From Aequorivita xiaoshiensis (GTDB taxonomy: Bacteria > Bacteroidota > Bacteroidia > Flavobacteriales > Flavobacteriaceae): 64,000 nt of DNA. The position numbers and the translations under genes are program-made. Below the pieces are notes generated by a model. It was not told the DNA's origin and did not search any database. It saw only the letters and a list, made by a program, of their open reading frames with translations. The DNA lies in contig NZ_JAIRBB010000002.1 of the NCBI RefSeq assembly GCF_022008395.1, positions 186,001 through 250,000 of the forward strand, read 5' to 3'. Of this stretch, positions 1 to 9,506 are shown one piece after another. How positions within the stretch are numbered: the first letter of the stretch is position 1; each line of letters opens with the position of its first letter.

Positions 1-1
1 T

Positions 2-3000
2 GTAATATCTAGTTTTCAGTTTAATAATTATGCGATAAAAGATTTAGCTATAAATGGTGATATTAAAGACGGAAAAGGGAATTTGGTGTCTGCTTATAAA
101 GATGAAAATATCAACTTAGATTTTAATACTAAGGTAATTTTAGATTCTATAGCAACAAGTGCTAATGCACATCTCAAAATTATTGGTGCAAACTTGAAGT
201 CGCTTGGGTTAATGGATCGAGATGTTAGGACAGCTTTTACCTTAGATGCCGATTTTGATATTACCAAAGATGGTCTCGATGTTATTTCAACCATTGGAGA
301 TGGAGTAGTGGTATATGATAATAAAACGTACATACTAGGCGATGTATTGGCAACTGCTCACACTAGAAGCGATACCACTTCTGTGTGGGTTAATAATAAA
401 ATTGTTCAACTTAGTTTAGAGAGTAATACTAATCCAGAGTTATTTAGCAAGGCTATTCAGCGACATGTTTCCAGTTATTTTTCTAGAGACATTATTATGG
501 CTGATACCATAAGCAACCCTATAAAGCTTAATGTGAAAGGGAGAATAGCTGAAGCCCCTGTATTAAATGAAGTGTTTTTAGTGAATGTTAAAAAATTAGA
601 TACAATTAAACTGTCGGTTGATTTTGACGAAGCAGCACGAAAATTAAAAGCAAATATTCAAGCACCAAACATTGTTTATGGAAGTAACCAGTTAGATAGT
701 CTTTCACTCACAATGGATACAGATAAAGATAAATTTGTTTTTGATCTGGGCTTTAAAAATATAAAGGGTGGACCTTTAGATATTCCAAAGACAAATATTA
801 CAGGAAACCAGCAAGATAATAAGATGAATCTAAGCTTCAAGTCGGTATATAAAGACAGTACGCTTATTAATATTCAATCTCAAATTACAGGTACTTCAGA
901 GCAGCTTAGATTTCATGTAATTCCTGAACATTTAATACTCGATAGAAGTAAGTGGCTTACTCCTAAAGACAATGAGGTTCTTATTAGAAAAGATAATTTA
1001 GAATTCAACAATTTTAAATTTTCTAAGGGTGATGAGATGGTCGAACTATCAGATAAATTGCCAAATGTGCCTGAAAATCACGCTGCAATTACATTTAATA
1101 ACTTCAAATTAAGTGAGATTCTAAATTATTTAAACCCATCAGATGAAATTGCTAAAGGGAACTTAAACGGCAACTTGGTAACTATTAATCCTTTTGGGGA
1201 CATGGGGCTTCTGGCAGACCTTGCAGTGGATAATTTAAATTTTTTAAATGTTGATTTAGGAACGATGACTGTTGATGCCAAGTCGAAAGGTGAAAATAGT
1301 TACGATTTTAATCTAGCTTTAGAAGAAGGTGAAGTCGATTTAGATTTAACGGGAGATTATATAGCAAATCAAAAAGATGCACAGATAGATTTAGATTTAG
1401 TTATAAATGAGTTTAAAATGAAAGCGCTCGAAGGGTTCTCCTTAGGTGAAATTAAAAATGGTAAAGGAGCGTTTTCAGGAAGGTTCAATGTAACCGGGAG
1501 TATAGCGGAGCCCAATTACGAAGGGAAGTTAATTTTTAATAATGCAGATTTCACTATTGCAAAGTTAAATGCACCGTTTACACTTAAAAACGAAACTTTA
1601 TCTGTTAATAACGATGGGTTCTTTATGAACGGTTTTACTGTGCGTGATGAAAATCAGAATCAATTAGTTTTATCTGGGGAAGTTGGTACGAAAAACTTTA
1701 TTAATCCAACGTTTAATTTGAAGATTAACGCAAAAGATTTTCAAGTGTTAAACGCAACAAAGGATGATAATGACTTTTTATATGGAAAAGCATCATTTAA
1801 CGCCGATGCAACCCTAACTGGAGATATGCTAGTCCCAAATTTAGACGCTAATATAACTGTAAACGATGCAACTGATATTACCTATGTATTGCCTTCCTCA
1901 TCAGTGTCTATTGAAGAACGAGATGGAGTTGTAGTATTTGTAAATCGCGAAAATAGAGATGCTATATTAACACAAACTGCAGAAAAAACAGCAACTTTAA
2001 CAGGACTTGATGTTAGGGCGTTTTTAACAATTGGGAATGAAGCTAAAGTCAAAATTATAATAGATCAGGAAACAGGGGATAACTTTGAAGTTTACGGTGC
2101 TGGGGAATTCGATTTTACAATGAATCCTACAGGTAGAATGAATTTAAGTGGCGTTTATAATGTGGCAGGTGGTCATTATGAGATGAACTTATACAATTTA
2201 GTAAACAGAAGATTTGAACTCGCACCTGAAAGTAGAGTAAGTTGGTCTGGAGATCCTTTCGATGCCAAATTAGACATCAAGGCTGTATACAATTTGAAAG
2301 CCTCTGCGTCGGCGTTAATGGCGCCTATAAGTTCTGGAGCTGATCCTTCGGTGAAAAATAAGTATAAACAAGTTTTGCCATTTAGCGTATATTTAAATAT
2401 CGATGGAGAATTAACCAAACCAATAATTGCATTCGACCTTGATATGCCAGAGGATGAGCAGGGTGCAATAGGAGGACAAGTTTATGGCAGAATACAACAA
2501 GTAAATAATCAAGAAGACGAATTAAATCGACAAGTTTTTTCATTGCTAGTTCTCAATAGATTTTATCCAGAGCCAGGAAGTGATGGTAGTGCAGGAGGTT
2601 TTGCAACTGTGGCAAGAGATAATCTAAACGATGCTATTTCAGATCAATTAAACAATTTTTCAAACAATCTATTAGGTAGTTCTGGAATTCAATTAGATTT
2701 TGGATTAAACAGCTATACCGATTACCAAGGTGAAACCGCACAGGAGCGTACTCAACTCGATATTGCTGCACAGAAGAAACTCTTCAACGATAGATTAATA
2801 GTACGTGTAGGTAGTGAAGTTGATATACAAGGTAGCGGTTCAAATGAAGAAGAGGCCCCAATTATTGGCGATGTAAGTTTGGAGTATTTAATCACCGAAA
2901 ATGGCAGATATAGATTAAAAGGATTTAGAAAAAATCAATTTGAAAATGTAGTTGACGGACAAACTATAGTAAGTGGAATTGCTTTAATTTTCACACAAGA

Positions 3001-3187
3001 GTTTAACAAATTTGATGAATTGTGGCAAGCTATTTTAAATGGTGAAACCAAACAGGAAAAAGCTGAAAAAGAAGCATTGGAAAAAGAAAAGGAAAGAATA
3101 GAAAAAGAAGAGAAAGAGATCAAAAAGAATATGGAAAATGAAGAGGAAGATGATGAACAGACTAATGATTCAAAATCTGAGAAATAA
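2..3187 (+). CDS. tamB: TamB-like translocation/assembly module protein (5' end outside window)
   Basis: This is the C-terminal part of a TamB/DUF490 family protein. The reading frame is open to the first base, so the true start lies upstream. TamB proteins are anchored in the inner membrane and span the periplasm as a long beta-rich groove that works with an Omp85 partner in outer-membrane biogenesis. The visible part is almost entirely repeated amphipathic beta strands, with no internal membrane helix. The conserved C-terminal TamB region lies in about the last 400 residues before a tail rich in Glu and Lys (last ~55 residues, probably a coiled coil). The neighbour 58 bp downstream is a TamL-type Omp85 lipoprotein, the usual partner in Bacteroidota. 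An internal TTG at 83 is in frame but is not a credible start. Confidence 0.88.
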   Translation, partial: VISSFQFNNYAIKDLAINGDIKDGKGNLVSAYKDENINLDFNTKVILDSIATSANAHLKIIGANLKSLGLMDRDVRTAFTLDADFDITKDGLDVISTIGDGVVVYDNKTYILGDVLATAHTRSDTTSVWVNNKIVQLSLESNTNPELFSKAIQRHVSSYFSRDIIMADTISNPIKLNVKGRIAEAPVLNEVFLVNVKKLDTIKLSVDFDEAARKLKANIQAPNIVYGSNQLDSLSLTMDTDKDKFVFDLGFKNIKGGPLDIPKTNITGNQQDNKMNLSFKSVYKDSTLINIQSQITGTSEQLRFHVIPEHLILDRSKWLTPKDNEVLIRKDNLEFNNFKFSKGDEMVELSDKLPNVPENHAAITFNNFKLSEILNYLNPSDEIAKGNLNGNLVTINPFGDMGLLADLAVDNLNFLNVDLGTMTVDAKSKGENSYDFNLALEEGEVDLDLTGDYIANQKDAQIDLDLVINEFKMKALEGFSLGEIKNGKGAFSGRFNVTGSIAEPNYEGKLIFNNADFTIAKLNAPFTLKNETLSVNNDGFFMNGFTVRDENQNQLVLSGEVGTKNFINPTFNLKINAKDFQVLNATKDDNDFLYGKASFNADATLTGDMLVPNLDANITVNDATDITYVLPSSSVSIEERDGVVVFVNRENRDAILTQTAEKTATLTGLDVRAFLTIGNEAKVKIIIDQETGDNFEVYGAGEFDFTMNPTGRMNLSGVYNVAGGHYEMNLYNLVNRRFELAPESRVSWSGDPFDAKLDIKAVYNLKASASALMAPISSGADPSVKNKYKQVLPFSVYLNIDGELTKPIIAFDLDMPEDEQGAIGGQVYGRIQQVNNQEDELNRQVFSLLVLNRFYPEPGSDGSAGGFATVARDNLNDAISDQLNNFSNNLLGSSGIQLDFGLNSYTDYQGETAQERTQLDIAAQKKLFNDRLIVRVGSEVDIQGSGSNEEEAPIIGDVSLEYLITENGRYRLKGFRKNQFENVVDGQTIVSGIALIFTQEFNKFDELWQAILNGETKQEKAEKEALEKEKERIEKEEKEIKKNMENEEEDDEQTNDSKSEK

Positions 3188-3245
3188 TTAAAACTGTAAT
3201 CTTTAAACTTAAGCCTCCTAATAGGTTGCTATTGAAAGTTGGACT

Positions 3246-5519
3246 ATGTATATCAAAATTAAAATAGTATTCATTATAACATCGGTATTGCTCGGGCTTC
3301 AATCGTGTGGAGTAAAAAAGTACATACCTGAAGATGAAATGCTTTATACCGGTGCAACAGTGGAGATTAAATCTGATTCTATAATAAAAAATGAATCTCA
3401 ACTAAAATCTGTGTTAGAAGAAGCTTTATTGCCTAAGCCTAATAAAAAGTTTTTGGGTATGCGTGTTGGACTATATTATTATTACAAAATGCAGAAAGAG
3501 AATCCAGGATTTATAAACCGATTTTTTTACAAGCGATTTGGCGAACAGAAACCTGTTTATAAAAGTGATGTAAAACCTTATGAAGTTGAAGAAATTCTAC
3601 TAAATCGAATGGAGAATAGAGGTTTTTTCTATAGCGTGATCTCATCAGAGTTTGAAGAAAATAAAGATGAAAAAGAAGCTTCAGTAAAATATACAGTTAA
3701 AGCACCTAAGCCATACACCATTGCGAGTTACCAATTAGATAGTATGCCGCCCCCTATTCATTCTGAGGTTAAAAAAAGCGTAGCCAAAACTAAGCTATCT
3801 AAAGGAATGCGTTTCGACTTAGCGAATATGAAGATGGAACGTGAACGTATAGATAGAGACCTAAAACAGAATGGATATTATAATTTCAATTCAAGTTTTT
3901 TAATTTTTGAAGCTGATACTAATCAGTATGATAAAAAACGTTTTGATTTATTTCTAGGATTAAAAAAGGATGTTCCAAAAAAGTCTATTATTCCCTATAA
4001 GATTTCTAAAATTAATATTTACGCCAACTATCACGTAGAAGATTCTATCGCTAATGAGGTGGAGCGTTTCAATGAAAAAAACTATATAAACAGTTCAGGT
4101 TTTTTTAAACCAAAATATCTCGATCCTTATGTTACTTTGGAAGAAGGGCAATATTACAGTCCAGAAAACTCAAGAAATTCAGCAAGAAGACTTTCAACCA
4201 TAGGGGCTTACAAATTTGTAAATATTCAGTATAAAGAACAAGATACTGTATATAATGACAGCTTGGGAATTTTGGAAGCCAATATATTTCTATCACCTTT
4301 AAACAAAAGAGCGCTACGCGTTGAATTGCAAGCAGTATCAAAATCCAATAATTTTTCTGGACCTGGTATAGCATTAACTTACAGTAACAGAAACCTTTTT
4401 AGTGGTGGGGAGACATTTAATACTACTGCTAGTTTTGGTTATGAAATGCAAGTTGGAGGTGGGAGCAGTAGCGGTAAAACAAGTGTAGATTTAGGTTTAA
4501 AAACTGAATTGATTTTCCCAAGAGTAATTTTTCCAATTAAAATTGATAGCGACTTTTTTAAATATGATATACCTAAAACAAAGACAAGCGTTAGTCTAGA
4601 TTACTTAAGAAGAACCCAACTTTATACTTTATTATCGGGTAGCGCGCAATTTGGATACCTTTGGCAAGCAAATAGGTATGTAACTCACGAAATAATACCT
4701 ATTTCATTAAACTACACAAAACCTTCAAATACTACAGAGGAGTTTCAGAACATTTTAGACGCTAACCCTTATCTAAAACGAAGTTTTGAAAAGCAATTTA
4801 TTGCAGGATTGAATTATTCATTTACCTATAACGGAATGGTAGATGCAACTAAAAAACATCAATTTTTTATTAATTCAACCTTAGATGTTGCTGGTAACAC
4901 TATGAGTTTATTTGCTAAAGAAATGGATAATGGTAAAAAAGGTATTTTGAATTTAGAATATGCTCAATATGCAAAAGTTGATGCAGATTTTAGATATCAT
5001 TTAAACTTCGGAAAAGAACAACTTATAGCTACTAGATTATTCGGAGGATACGGATATGCGTATGGAAATTCCGATATAATGCCTTATGTAAAGCAATACT
5101 ATTCTGGTGGTCCTTATAGTGTTCGAGCGTTTAGAATTAGATCTTTAGGTCCAGGAACTTATTCTGATGACGGTAATTCTCAAACTAATTATTTCGATCA
5201 AACAGGAAATATTCGCATTGAAGCAAATATTGAGTATCGTTTTCCGATTATATCTTTCCTAAAAGGTGCTGTATTTGCAGATGCAGGAAATATATGGAAC
5301 TCAGATCCTAATCCAGTTTACGAAGGAAAAGATAAATTTACCTCAAGTTTTATTAAAGAGTTTGGAATGGGAGCAGGAGTAGGGCTTAGAGTTGATGTGC
5401 AAGGTTTTGTACTACGCTTTGATTTTGCCGCTCCATTTCATGATCCTTCAAAGAATAATGGATTCGATTTTAACGTAAAGGAAACTGTATTTAATTTCGG
5501 AATAGGATATCCTTTCTAG
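3246..5519 (+). CDS. tamL: TamL: lipoprotein form of TamA, Omp85 family
   Basis: This 757-residue protein has a lipoprotein signal peptide with lipobox LQSC (Cys about residue 21), then POTRA-like repeats to about residue 380 and a C-terminal 16-strand-type barrel ending in Phe. Lipidated TamA-like proteins are the Bacteroidota form named TamL; they pair with TamB to assemble or feed the outer membrane. The loop-6 motif, usually VRGF/Y, reads VRAF in the segment GGPYSVRAF. The gene follows tamB by 58 bp on the same strand, so an operon is likely. The ATG at 3246 is directly followed by a good signal peptide, which supports this start. Confidence 0.9.
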   Translation: MYIKIKIVFIITSVLLGLQSCGVKKYIPEDEMLYTGATVEIKSDSIIKNESQLKSVLEEALLPKPNKKFLGMRVGLYYYYKMQKENPGFINRFFYKRFGEQKPVYKSDVKPYEVEEILLNRMENRGFFYSVISSEFEENKDEKEASVKYTVKAPKPYTIASYQLDSMPPPIHSEVKKSVAKTKLSKGMRFDLANMKMERERIDRDLKQNGYYNFNSSFLIFEADTNQYDKKRFDLFLGLKKDVPKKSIIPYKISKINIYANYHVEDSIANEVERFNEKNYINSSGFFKPKYLDPYVTLEEGQYYSPENSRNSARRLSTIGAYKFVNIQYKEQDTVYNDSLGILEANIFLSPLNKRALRVELQAVSKSNNFSGPGIALTYSNRNLFSGGETFNTTASFGYEMQVGGGSSSGKTSVDLGLKTELIFPRVIFPIKIDSDFFKYDIPKTKTSVSLDYLRRTQLYTLLSGSAQFGYLWQANRYVTHEIIPISLNYTKPSNTTEEFQNILDANPYLKRSFEKQFIAGLNYSFTYNGMVDATKKHQFFINSTLDVAGNTMSLFAKEMDNGKKGILNLEYAQYAKVDADFRYHLNFGKEQLIATRLFGGYGYAYGNSDIMPYVKQYYSGGPYSVRAFRIRSLGPGTYSDDGNSQTNYFDQTGNIRIEANIEYRFPIISFLKGAVFADAGNIWNSDPNPVYEGKDKFTSSFIKEFGMGAGVGLRVDVQGFVLRFDFAAPFHDPSKNNGFDFNVKETVFNFGIGYPF

Positions 5520-5620
5520 ATTAGAGTTTTTTTAAGTGAAAACAACATCGTTTAACATAAACAATCAGGACTATTAATTAAATAGTCAGTCATATATTAT
5601 TTTAACACATTAATTATCCG

Positions 5621-5628
5621 TACCTTTG
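5621..5628 (+). promoter_or_regulatory. Candidate promoter -7 element of the csp leader
   Basis: The sequence TACCTTTG fits the Bacteroidota -7 consensus TAnnTTTG. A TTA lies about 17 bases upstream where TTG would be expected, so the -33 box is weak. It would start transcription just before the G-rich hairpin of the leader that follows. Confidence 0.45.
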
Positions 5629-5633
5629 AAGCA

Positions 5634-5755
5634 TTAGGGGGGCAACTATAATTTAAAACCCCAGTAGGTATACCAATAACAATAATTTTTAATATATAAT
5701 TCATTAAAAAGTCATCTGCCTACAGCGGATGGCTTTTTTTATTCTAAAAACACAA
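5634..5755 (+). promoter_or_regulatory. Structured 5' leader or small RNA with attenuator-like architecture
   Basis: Between a TAnnTTTG-type promoter and the cold-shock gene lies a leader of about 120 nt. It shows a G4/C4 hairpin (5639-5662) and a strong intrinsic-terminator hairpin (5706-5741) only 14 nt before the start codon. The segment GTAGGTA at 5664-5670 is complementary to TGCCTAC at 5717-5723, which forms part of the terminator stem and loop. Pairing there would disrupt the terminator. This is what an attenuator would look like, but a free-standing small RNA ending at the terminator fits equally well. I do not recognise a known riboswitch class. Confidence 0.45.
5706..5741 (+). terminator. 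Intrinsic terminator upstream of the cold-shock gene
   Basis: A 10-bp stem, AGTCATCTGC paired with GCGGATGGCT (two G-U pairs), closes on the five-base loop CTACA. It is flanked by an A run and followed by eight T. It sits directly in front of the downstream coding start instead of after a gene, which suggests leader control. Confidence 0.7.
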
Positions 5756-6202
5756 ATGGCAAAATCGCAACAGACGTACAGTAAAAAAGAGAAAGAAAAA
5801 GCAAAACAGAAAAAGAAAGAGGAGAAACAAAAGAAAAAATTAGCTCGTAAAGCTGAAAAAACTCCAGGAATAGACTTTGTTTATGTAGACCATAATGGTA
5901 ACTTAACTGATACGCCACCAGATCCTAGTATGAAGCCAGAAATTGAAGCAGAAGATATAGTCCTTGGAATTCCACCTAAAGAGGAAGGGGATAGAGAAGC
6001 TTTTGACCCTGTAAGAAAGGGAAAGGTATCTTTCTATGACTCATCGAAAGGATTCGGATTTATTATTGATAATGAAAACAACGAAAAGTACTTTACTCAC
6101 GTAAGTGGAATTATTGACGAAATAACCGAAAATGATAACGTATCATTCGAGCTTGAAAAAGGTCAAAGAGGAATGAATGCTGTAAAGGTTACTAAAATCT
6201 AA
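5756..6202 (+). CDS. Cold-shock-domain protein with Lys-rich N-terminus
   Basis: The 148-residue protein has two parts. Residues 1-36 are a Lys/Glu/Gln-rich basic segment. The last ~70 residues form a cold-shock domain of the CspA type, with the RNP1-like motif KGFGFI and the RNP2-like stretch YFTHVSGI. Such domains bind single-stranded RNA or DNA. The middle contains a Pro-rich linker. The ATG at 5756 is chosen over an in-frame ATG at 5729 because the earlier one lies inside the terminator hairpin. The structured leader upstream may control it. A hairpin terminator follows at 6227. Confidence 0.85.
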   Translation: MAKSQQTYSKKEKEKAKQKKKEEKQKKKLARKAEKTPGIDFVYVDHNGNLTDTPPDPSMKPEIEAEDIVLGIPPKEEGDREAFDPVRKGKVSFYDSSKGFGFIIDNENNEKYFTHVSGIIDEITENDNVSFELEKGQRGMNAVKVTKI

Positions 6203-6226
6203 CTAAGGTATAATACTCTTTCAAAC

Positions 6227-6254
6227 AAAAAATCCCGCCAACAGCGGGATTTTT
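6227..6254. terminator. Bidirectional intrinsic terminator
   Basis: Stem ATCCCGC/GCGGGAT with loop CAACA, extended by A and T runs on both sides. It lies between the cold-shock gene and the convergent YtxH-type gene, so it can serve both. Confidence 0.85.
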
Positions 6255-6275
6255 CAATTATATTCTAGTTAATTA

Positions 6276-6530
6276 TTAACTAGCTATGTCTTCAGCTTTA
6301 TTTTTTAGCTGGTTGGTTTCACGTTGTGCAGTGTTTTTAAGTTGATTGTACTTTTCAGAAATTGTATTTTCAACTTCACCAGCTTTTTCCCGAATTCTTC
6401 TACCTGTATCAGTAGCTTTGTTCTTAAGTCTTTGCTTTTCTTCTGGAGTCATTTTTTTATACTTCCATAATGCAAATGCACCGGCAGCTGCACCTAAAAC
6501 TGCTAATAATCCTTTTCCTTTATTGTTCAT
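6276..6530 (-). CDS. YtxH-domain small membrane-associated protein
   Basis: The 84-residue protein starts with a Gly/Ala-rich hydrophobic segment (about residues 7-22, LLAVLGAAAGAFALW). A long Lys/Glu-rich amphipathic helix follows. This is the typical layout of YtxH-domain general-stress proteins. No enzymatic motif is seen. It is convergent with the cold-shock gene, and the bidirectional terminator separates them. Confidence 0.7.
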   Translation of the reverse strand: MNNKGKGLLAVLGAAAGAFALWKYKKMTPEEKQRLKNKATDTGRRIREKAGEVENTISEKYNQLKNTAQRETNQLKNKAEDIAS

Positions 6531-6776
6531 ATCTTTTTATTTTTTTGTTTATGTGAAGATACGAGATTAGCGCACCATAACAATGTGATATTGTTGACTT
6601 TAATATAAATTTAATACTTAGATAAAAATACTTTTAAAGTATTCCTAAATTTTTAAATTAAAAAGGTTTTTGAAATTTTACGCTATGGTTCTGTATGTTA
6701 ATACAGATTAATTCTCTAGAAGTAAAACGTAAAAATTTAAGATAAGCATATTTATATTTTACGCTGAATCTCTAGC

Positions 6777-6784
6777 TATATTTG
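6777..6784 (+). promoter_or_regulatory. Candidate promoter -7 element
   Basis: TATATTTG is a full match to TAnnTTTG and ends 15 bases before the ATG at 6800. A clear TTG at the -33 position is missing. Its position argues that the TTG codon at 6782 lies inside the promoter and is not a start. Confidence 0.45.
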
Positions 6785-6799
6785 TTAAAGATTAAAAGT

Positions 6800-7213
6800 A
6801 TGACTCGAAAGGAGTCTAAGATTAATATCTCAGTTGAAGAACAATATTTTTCTAGTGAATTTTCTGAGAAAGAAAATAAAGAAATTAAACCCGATGAAAT
6901 TGGCAAGAATATTCCTATACTCGAATATTTGAATAATAATATCTATGAAATTTTTGAATTTTCAAAGGAACAGCGAACTGCTTTAATAAAGGCTTCAGGT
7001 CAATTATCAAGACCTAATCGGGATGAATTCTCACGTAGAAAGAAAGATTTCAAAAAAGCTCAGAAACGTAAACCGGCAGAGCGAAAAATTGAACTACAGG
7101 ACTTTCAGCTTCCATTGGATATTCTAGATGCTGTAGCAAGAGTTATGGATTCTTTATTCGATGAGGTTAATACTAGAAATCTTTGGAGTGGAAAGTTTTT
7201 AAAGAATTATTGA
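6800..7213 (+). CDS. Hypothetical protein
   Basis: This 137-residue, strongly charged protein has no signal peptide or membrane segment. Residues about 70-95 are rich in Arg and Lys (for example RRKKDFKKAQKRK), which would suit nucleic-acid binding. The remainder is predicted helical. I do not recognise the family. The ATG at 6800 is preferred to a TTG at 6782 because of the promoter motif just upstream. It lies between the YtxH-type gene and the VF530-type gene and shares no obvious operon with either. Confidence 0.6.
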   Translation: MTRKESKINISVEEQYFSSEFSEKENKEIKPDEIGKNIPILEYLNNNIYEIFEFSKEQRTALIKASGQLSRPNRDEFSRRKKDFKKAQKRKPAERKIELQDFQLPLDILDAVARVMDSLFDEVNTRNLWSGKFLKNY

Positions 7214-7329
7214 CTAATAGACTGGTAGATGATTAGCTCTATTTAAAAACGGCATGTCCCGATAGTTTTTCGAGAACCTATTTAAATCTAGAGGTTTTCA
7301 GTATAATTAAATTTTAAAGTTTTAAAACT

Positions 7330-7554
7330 ATGAGTAACGAACAACCAAATAATCCTTTACACGGTGTGAAACTAGCCGATATTTTAGAATATCTAGTGGA
7401 ATACTACGGTTGGGAAACCCTAGGTGAAAAAATTAAAATCAATTCCTTTAATAGTAACCCTTCAATTAAATCTAGCTTAAAATTTCTACGGAAAACTCCG
7501 TGGGCTAGAGAAAAAGTGGAGAAACTCTACTTAAAGACCAAGAAAATCTCTTAA
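7330..7554 (+). CDS. VF530 family protein (DUF2132)
   Basis: The 74-residue protein matches the small VF530/DUF2132 family almost end to end. It has the NPLHG start, the YGWE segment, and the highly conserved block [16 protein letters not shown] followed by KVEKLYL. The family was described structurally from Vibrio fischeri and is considered DNA-binding-like; a cellular role is not established. The gene stands alone, with 116 bp to the gene upstream. Confidence 0.88.
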   Translation: MSNEQPNNPLHGVKLADILEYLVEYYGWETLGEKIKINSFNSNPSIKSSLKFLRKTPWAREKVEKLYLKTKKIS

Positions 7555-7685
7555 AATTTTATTCGCTAATTTAAAACTTTCTAAATGTTGGATGAGGGGG
7601 GGCTCTAAAATAGAACTTTTATTGCGAAAAGGTTTAATGTTAATTTAGAAGAATAATAAAGCAATTTAATAATTTCAGGATAATA

Positions 7686-8372
7686 TTATTCTTCGGTTTC
7701 TGAAGCTTCTTTAAGTAGAAGTGGTAGTATATCCTCTTGAAACTCCTTAAACTTAAACCACTCATCTCCAATAAAAAAATATAAAGCTCCATTATCTTTT
7801 CGATTGATTAGATCTTGTAGAGTATCATTTTCAATTAGATAATTTAAAAATCGCCCTAATAACTCCTTAGGAATATTCAAATTATTCAGCATAAATTCTT
7901 GGTAATGATTTTCTAGAAATAGAATATTGTTTTCTTTCTTTTCAACTTTAATATACTTTTTTAACCGTTTTGTTCTACCACTAATCGCATTTATTATAGG
8001 ATCTACTTGTAGCGATCCGCCTAAAAGGGATAATAAGTGAATAGGTTTAAAGTCGCCAGCAGTATATAATTGTCTTTCATATTGAGTGAGGGGTTTGACT
8101 TCTTTTTCAATTATTCCCAAAGACACAGCATCATATTTAGATTTTGACATTATGAAAACGTCTTCCAATTTATTTACCTGCTCGAATATGGAATTCTTTA
8201 AGGTGTCTGATTGTGAAGTTTTAATAGAATCTTTTAAAATTTCCTTCAGCTTAATAATTCCAGAGGTTTGTTCTTTTAAAACAGAATCTGCAGTTGAAGG
8301 CTTAAACTCCTTGATTTGTGCAAATGAATGAATTGAGTAAAAAACTAATAAAATAGTTAGGGGTAACTTCAT
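7686..8372 (-). CDS. Secreted hypothetical protein
   Basis: The 228-residue protein has a cleavable signal peptide (MKLPLTILLVFYSIHSFAQ). Residues 20-75 are helical and charged. The C-terminal ~150 residues, with the blocks PLTQYERQLYTAGDFKPIHLL and FFIGDEWFKF, recall the C-terminal part of longer flavobacterial proteins that begin with a carboxypeptidase-regulatory-like domain. That domain is absent here. This family link is from memory and uncertain. It is divergent from the gene at 8497 with 124 bp between them. Confidence 0.65.
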   Translation of the reverse strand: MKLPLTILLVFYSIHSFAQIKEFKPSTADSVLKEQTSGIIKLKEILKDSIKTSQSDTLKNSIFEQVNKLEDVFIMSKSKYDAVSLGIIEKEVKPLTQYERQLYTAGDFKPIHLLSLLGGSLQVDPIINAISGRTKRLKKYIKVEKKENNILFLENHYQEFMLNNLNIPKELLGRFLNYLIENDTLQDLINRKDNGALYFFIGDEWFKFKEFQEDILPLLLKEASETEE

Positions 8373-8496
8373 TCAAATTATTAATTGAAATAGTATTCCA
8401 AAAATAAGAATGTTCCAAGATTTTGATGTTAAATATAACCCAAAACCTTCTATAAGGAATTTATTGAAGAGAAAGTAATTTTGATATCTTAGTAAA

Positions 8497-9369
8497 ATGA
8501 AAAAATTATTTTTTAGTATTTGCATAATCTTTTCCGCCGCGCTATCTGGACAAAATATTTCTAATGATGATGTGGTAGGAGTATACAAGGAAGAGAGTAA
8601 TGACCCTGTTGGTGGGGCAACGTTTATTTTTCTTCTAGATTACACATATGTTATTGCATATTTCGGTGGCTTTCAAAAGGGGGTTTGGGAATTAAATAAA
8701 GATAAGGTTACGCTTATTAAAAGCACGGAACCGCAATTTGTTCTTTATGGCAGAAGTTTAAAAAGTTTAAAAAATCGGACTCAAATAAATTTTTCAGTTG
8801 AAGCAAATAATGCTGTGGCAGTAGGATTAGATTCAAATGAACAAATTAAACTTAAACCCGTATTTAACAATGCAGCTAATTGTTTTAATTATCCTTATAT
8901 CTTTAAACAAGAAAAGAAATTACACCAACTTCGTGCTGCTCAAGTTTTAATAAAAAACACTAGTTCTTTTTCTAAAAATCATCCTTCTGCACACGTTTTT
9001 CACTTTACAATCCCTACTGATTACAACGACCTTATTTTAATAAACCTACAATCAGATTATACACAGGAAGTTACTTCTCACGCTATATTTAATAATGGAA
9101 AGTTATTTATAGGTTCTGATTCCAAAGGAATGGAAAAAAGACCTTTGCAAACTTTAAACGAAGAGGATTTAGTGATGTCAAACTATTTTGCCAAAAAAAG
9201 TTTGTTTCCAGATGAACTGACATCGGATAATGAATTTTTTCCATATTTTGAAAATCCTAGCTCAGAATTACTAGCACCTTTTTATAAAATTGAAGATTTC
9301 GACATTTCGAAGGAAGCGTTCACCCTAGAAAGCGAACCATATTTTCAAGCAAGCTGTGATGATGATTGA
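8497..9369 (+). CDS. Secreted hypothetical protein
   Basis: The 290-residue protein has a short signal peptide (MKKLFFSICIIFSAALSGQ). The N-terminal ~75 residues (DDVVGVYK...GVWELNKDKVTL) look like a small beta-rich domain with Trp and Gly turns. The rest has no recognised motif. TAATTTTG at 8476-8483 fits the -7 consensus and lies 13 bases before the ATG, so a near-leaderless transcript is possible. Function unknown. Confidence 0.62.
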   Translation: MKKLFFSICIIFSAALSGQNISNDDVVGVYKEESNDPVGGATFIFLLDYTYVIAYFGGFQKGVWELNKDKVTLIKSTEPQFVLYGRSLKSLKNRTQINFSVEANNAVAVGLDSNEQIKLKPVFNNAANCFNYPYIFKQEKKLHQLRAAQVLIKNTSSFSKNHPSAHVFHFTIPTDYNDLILINLQSDYTQEVTSHAIFNNGKLFIGSDSKGMEKRPLQTLNEEDLVMSNYFAKKSLFPDELTSDNEFFPYFENPSSELLAPFYKIEDFDISKEAFTLESEPYFQASCDDD

Positions 9370-9421
9370 AAACTACGTTTTTAGTTTTATTAATTGGTTA
9401 AAAGACAGGATTTAAATTAGT

Positions 9422-9453
9422 TTGTTAGTATGCATTTCTGACAATTAACTTTG
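9422..9453 (+). promoter_or_regulatory. Promoter of the pyruvate oxidase gene
   Basis: TTG at 9422-9424 and TAACTTTG at 9446-9453 are separated by 21 bases. This matches the Bacteroidota consensus TTG-N17-23-TAnnTTTG and is one of the two best promoter matches I found. It predicts a leader of about 45 nt. Confidence 0.65.
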
Positions 9454-9506
9454 CATTAATAAAATTTAAAAATGACATTCTTTATCTTTATAAAAAATGC
9501 AAAATT

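Noticed and set aside
6782-6799. TTG start for the hypothetical gene at 6800
   Set aside because: TTG overlaps a TAnnTTTG promoter element, so it would lie upstream of the transcript start.
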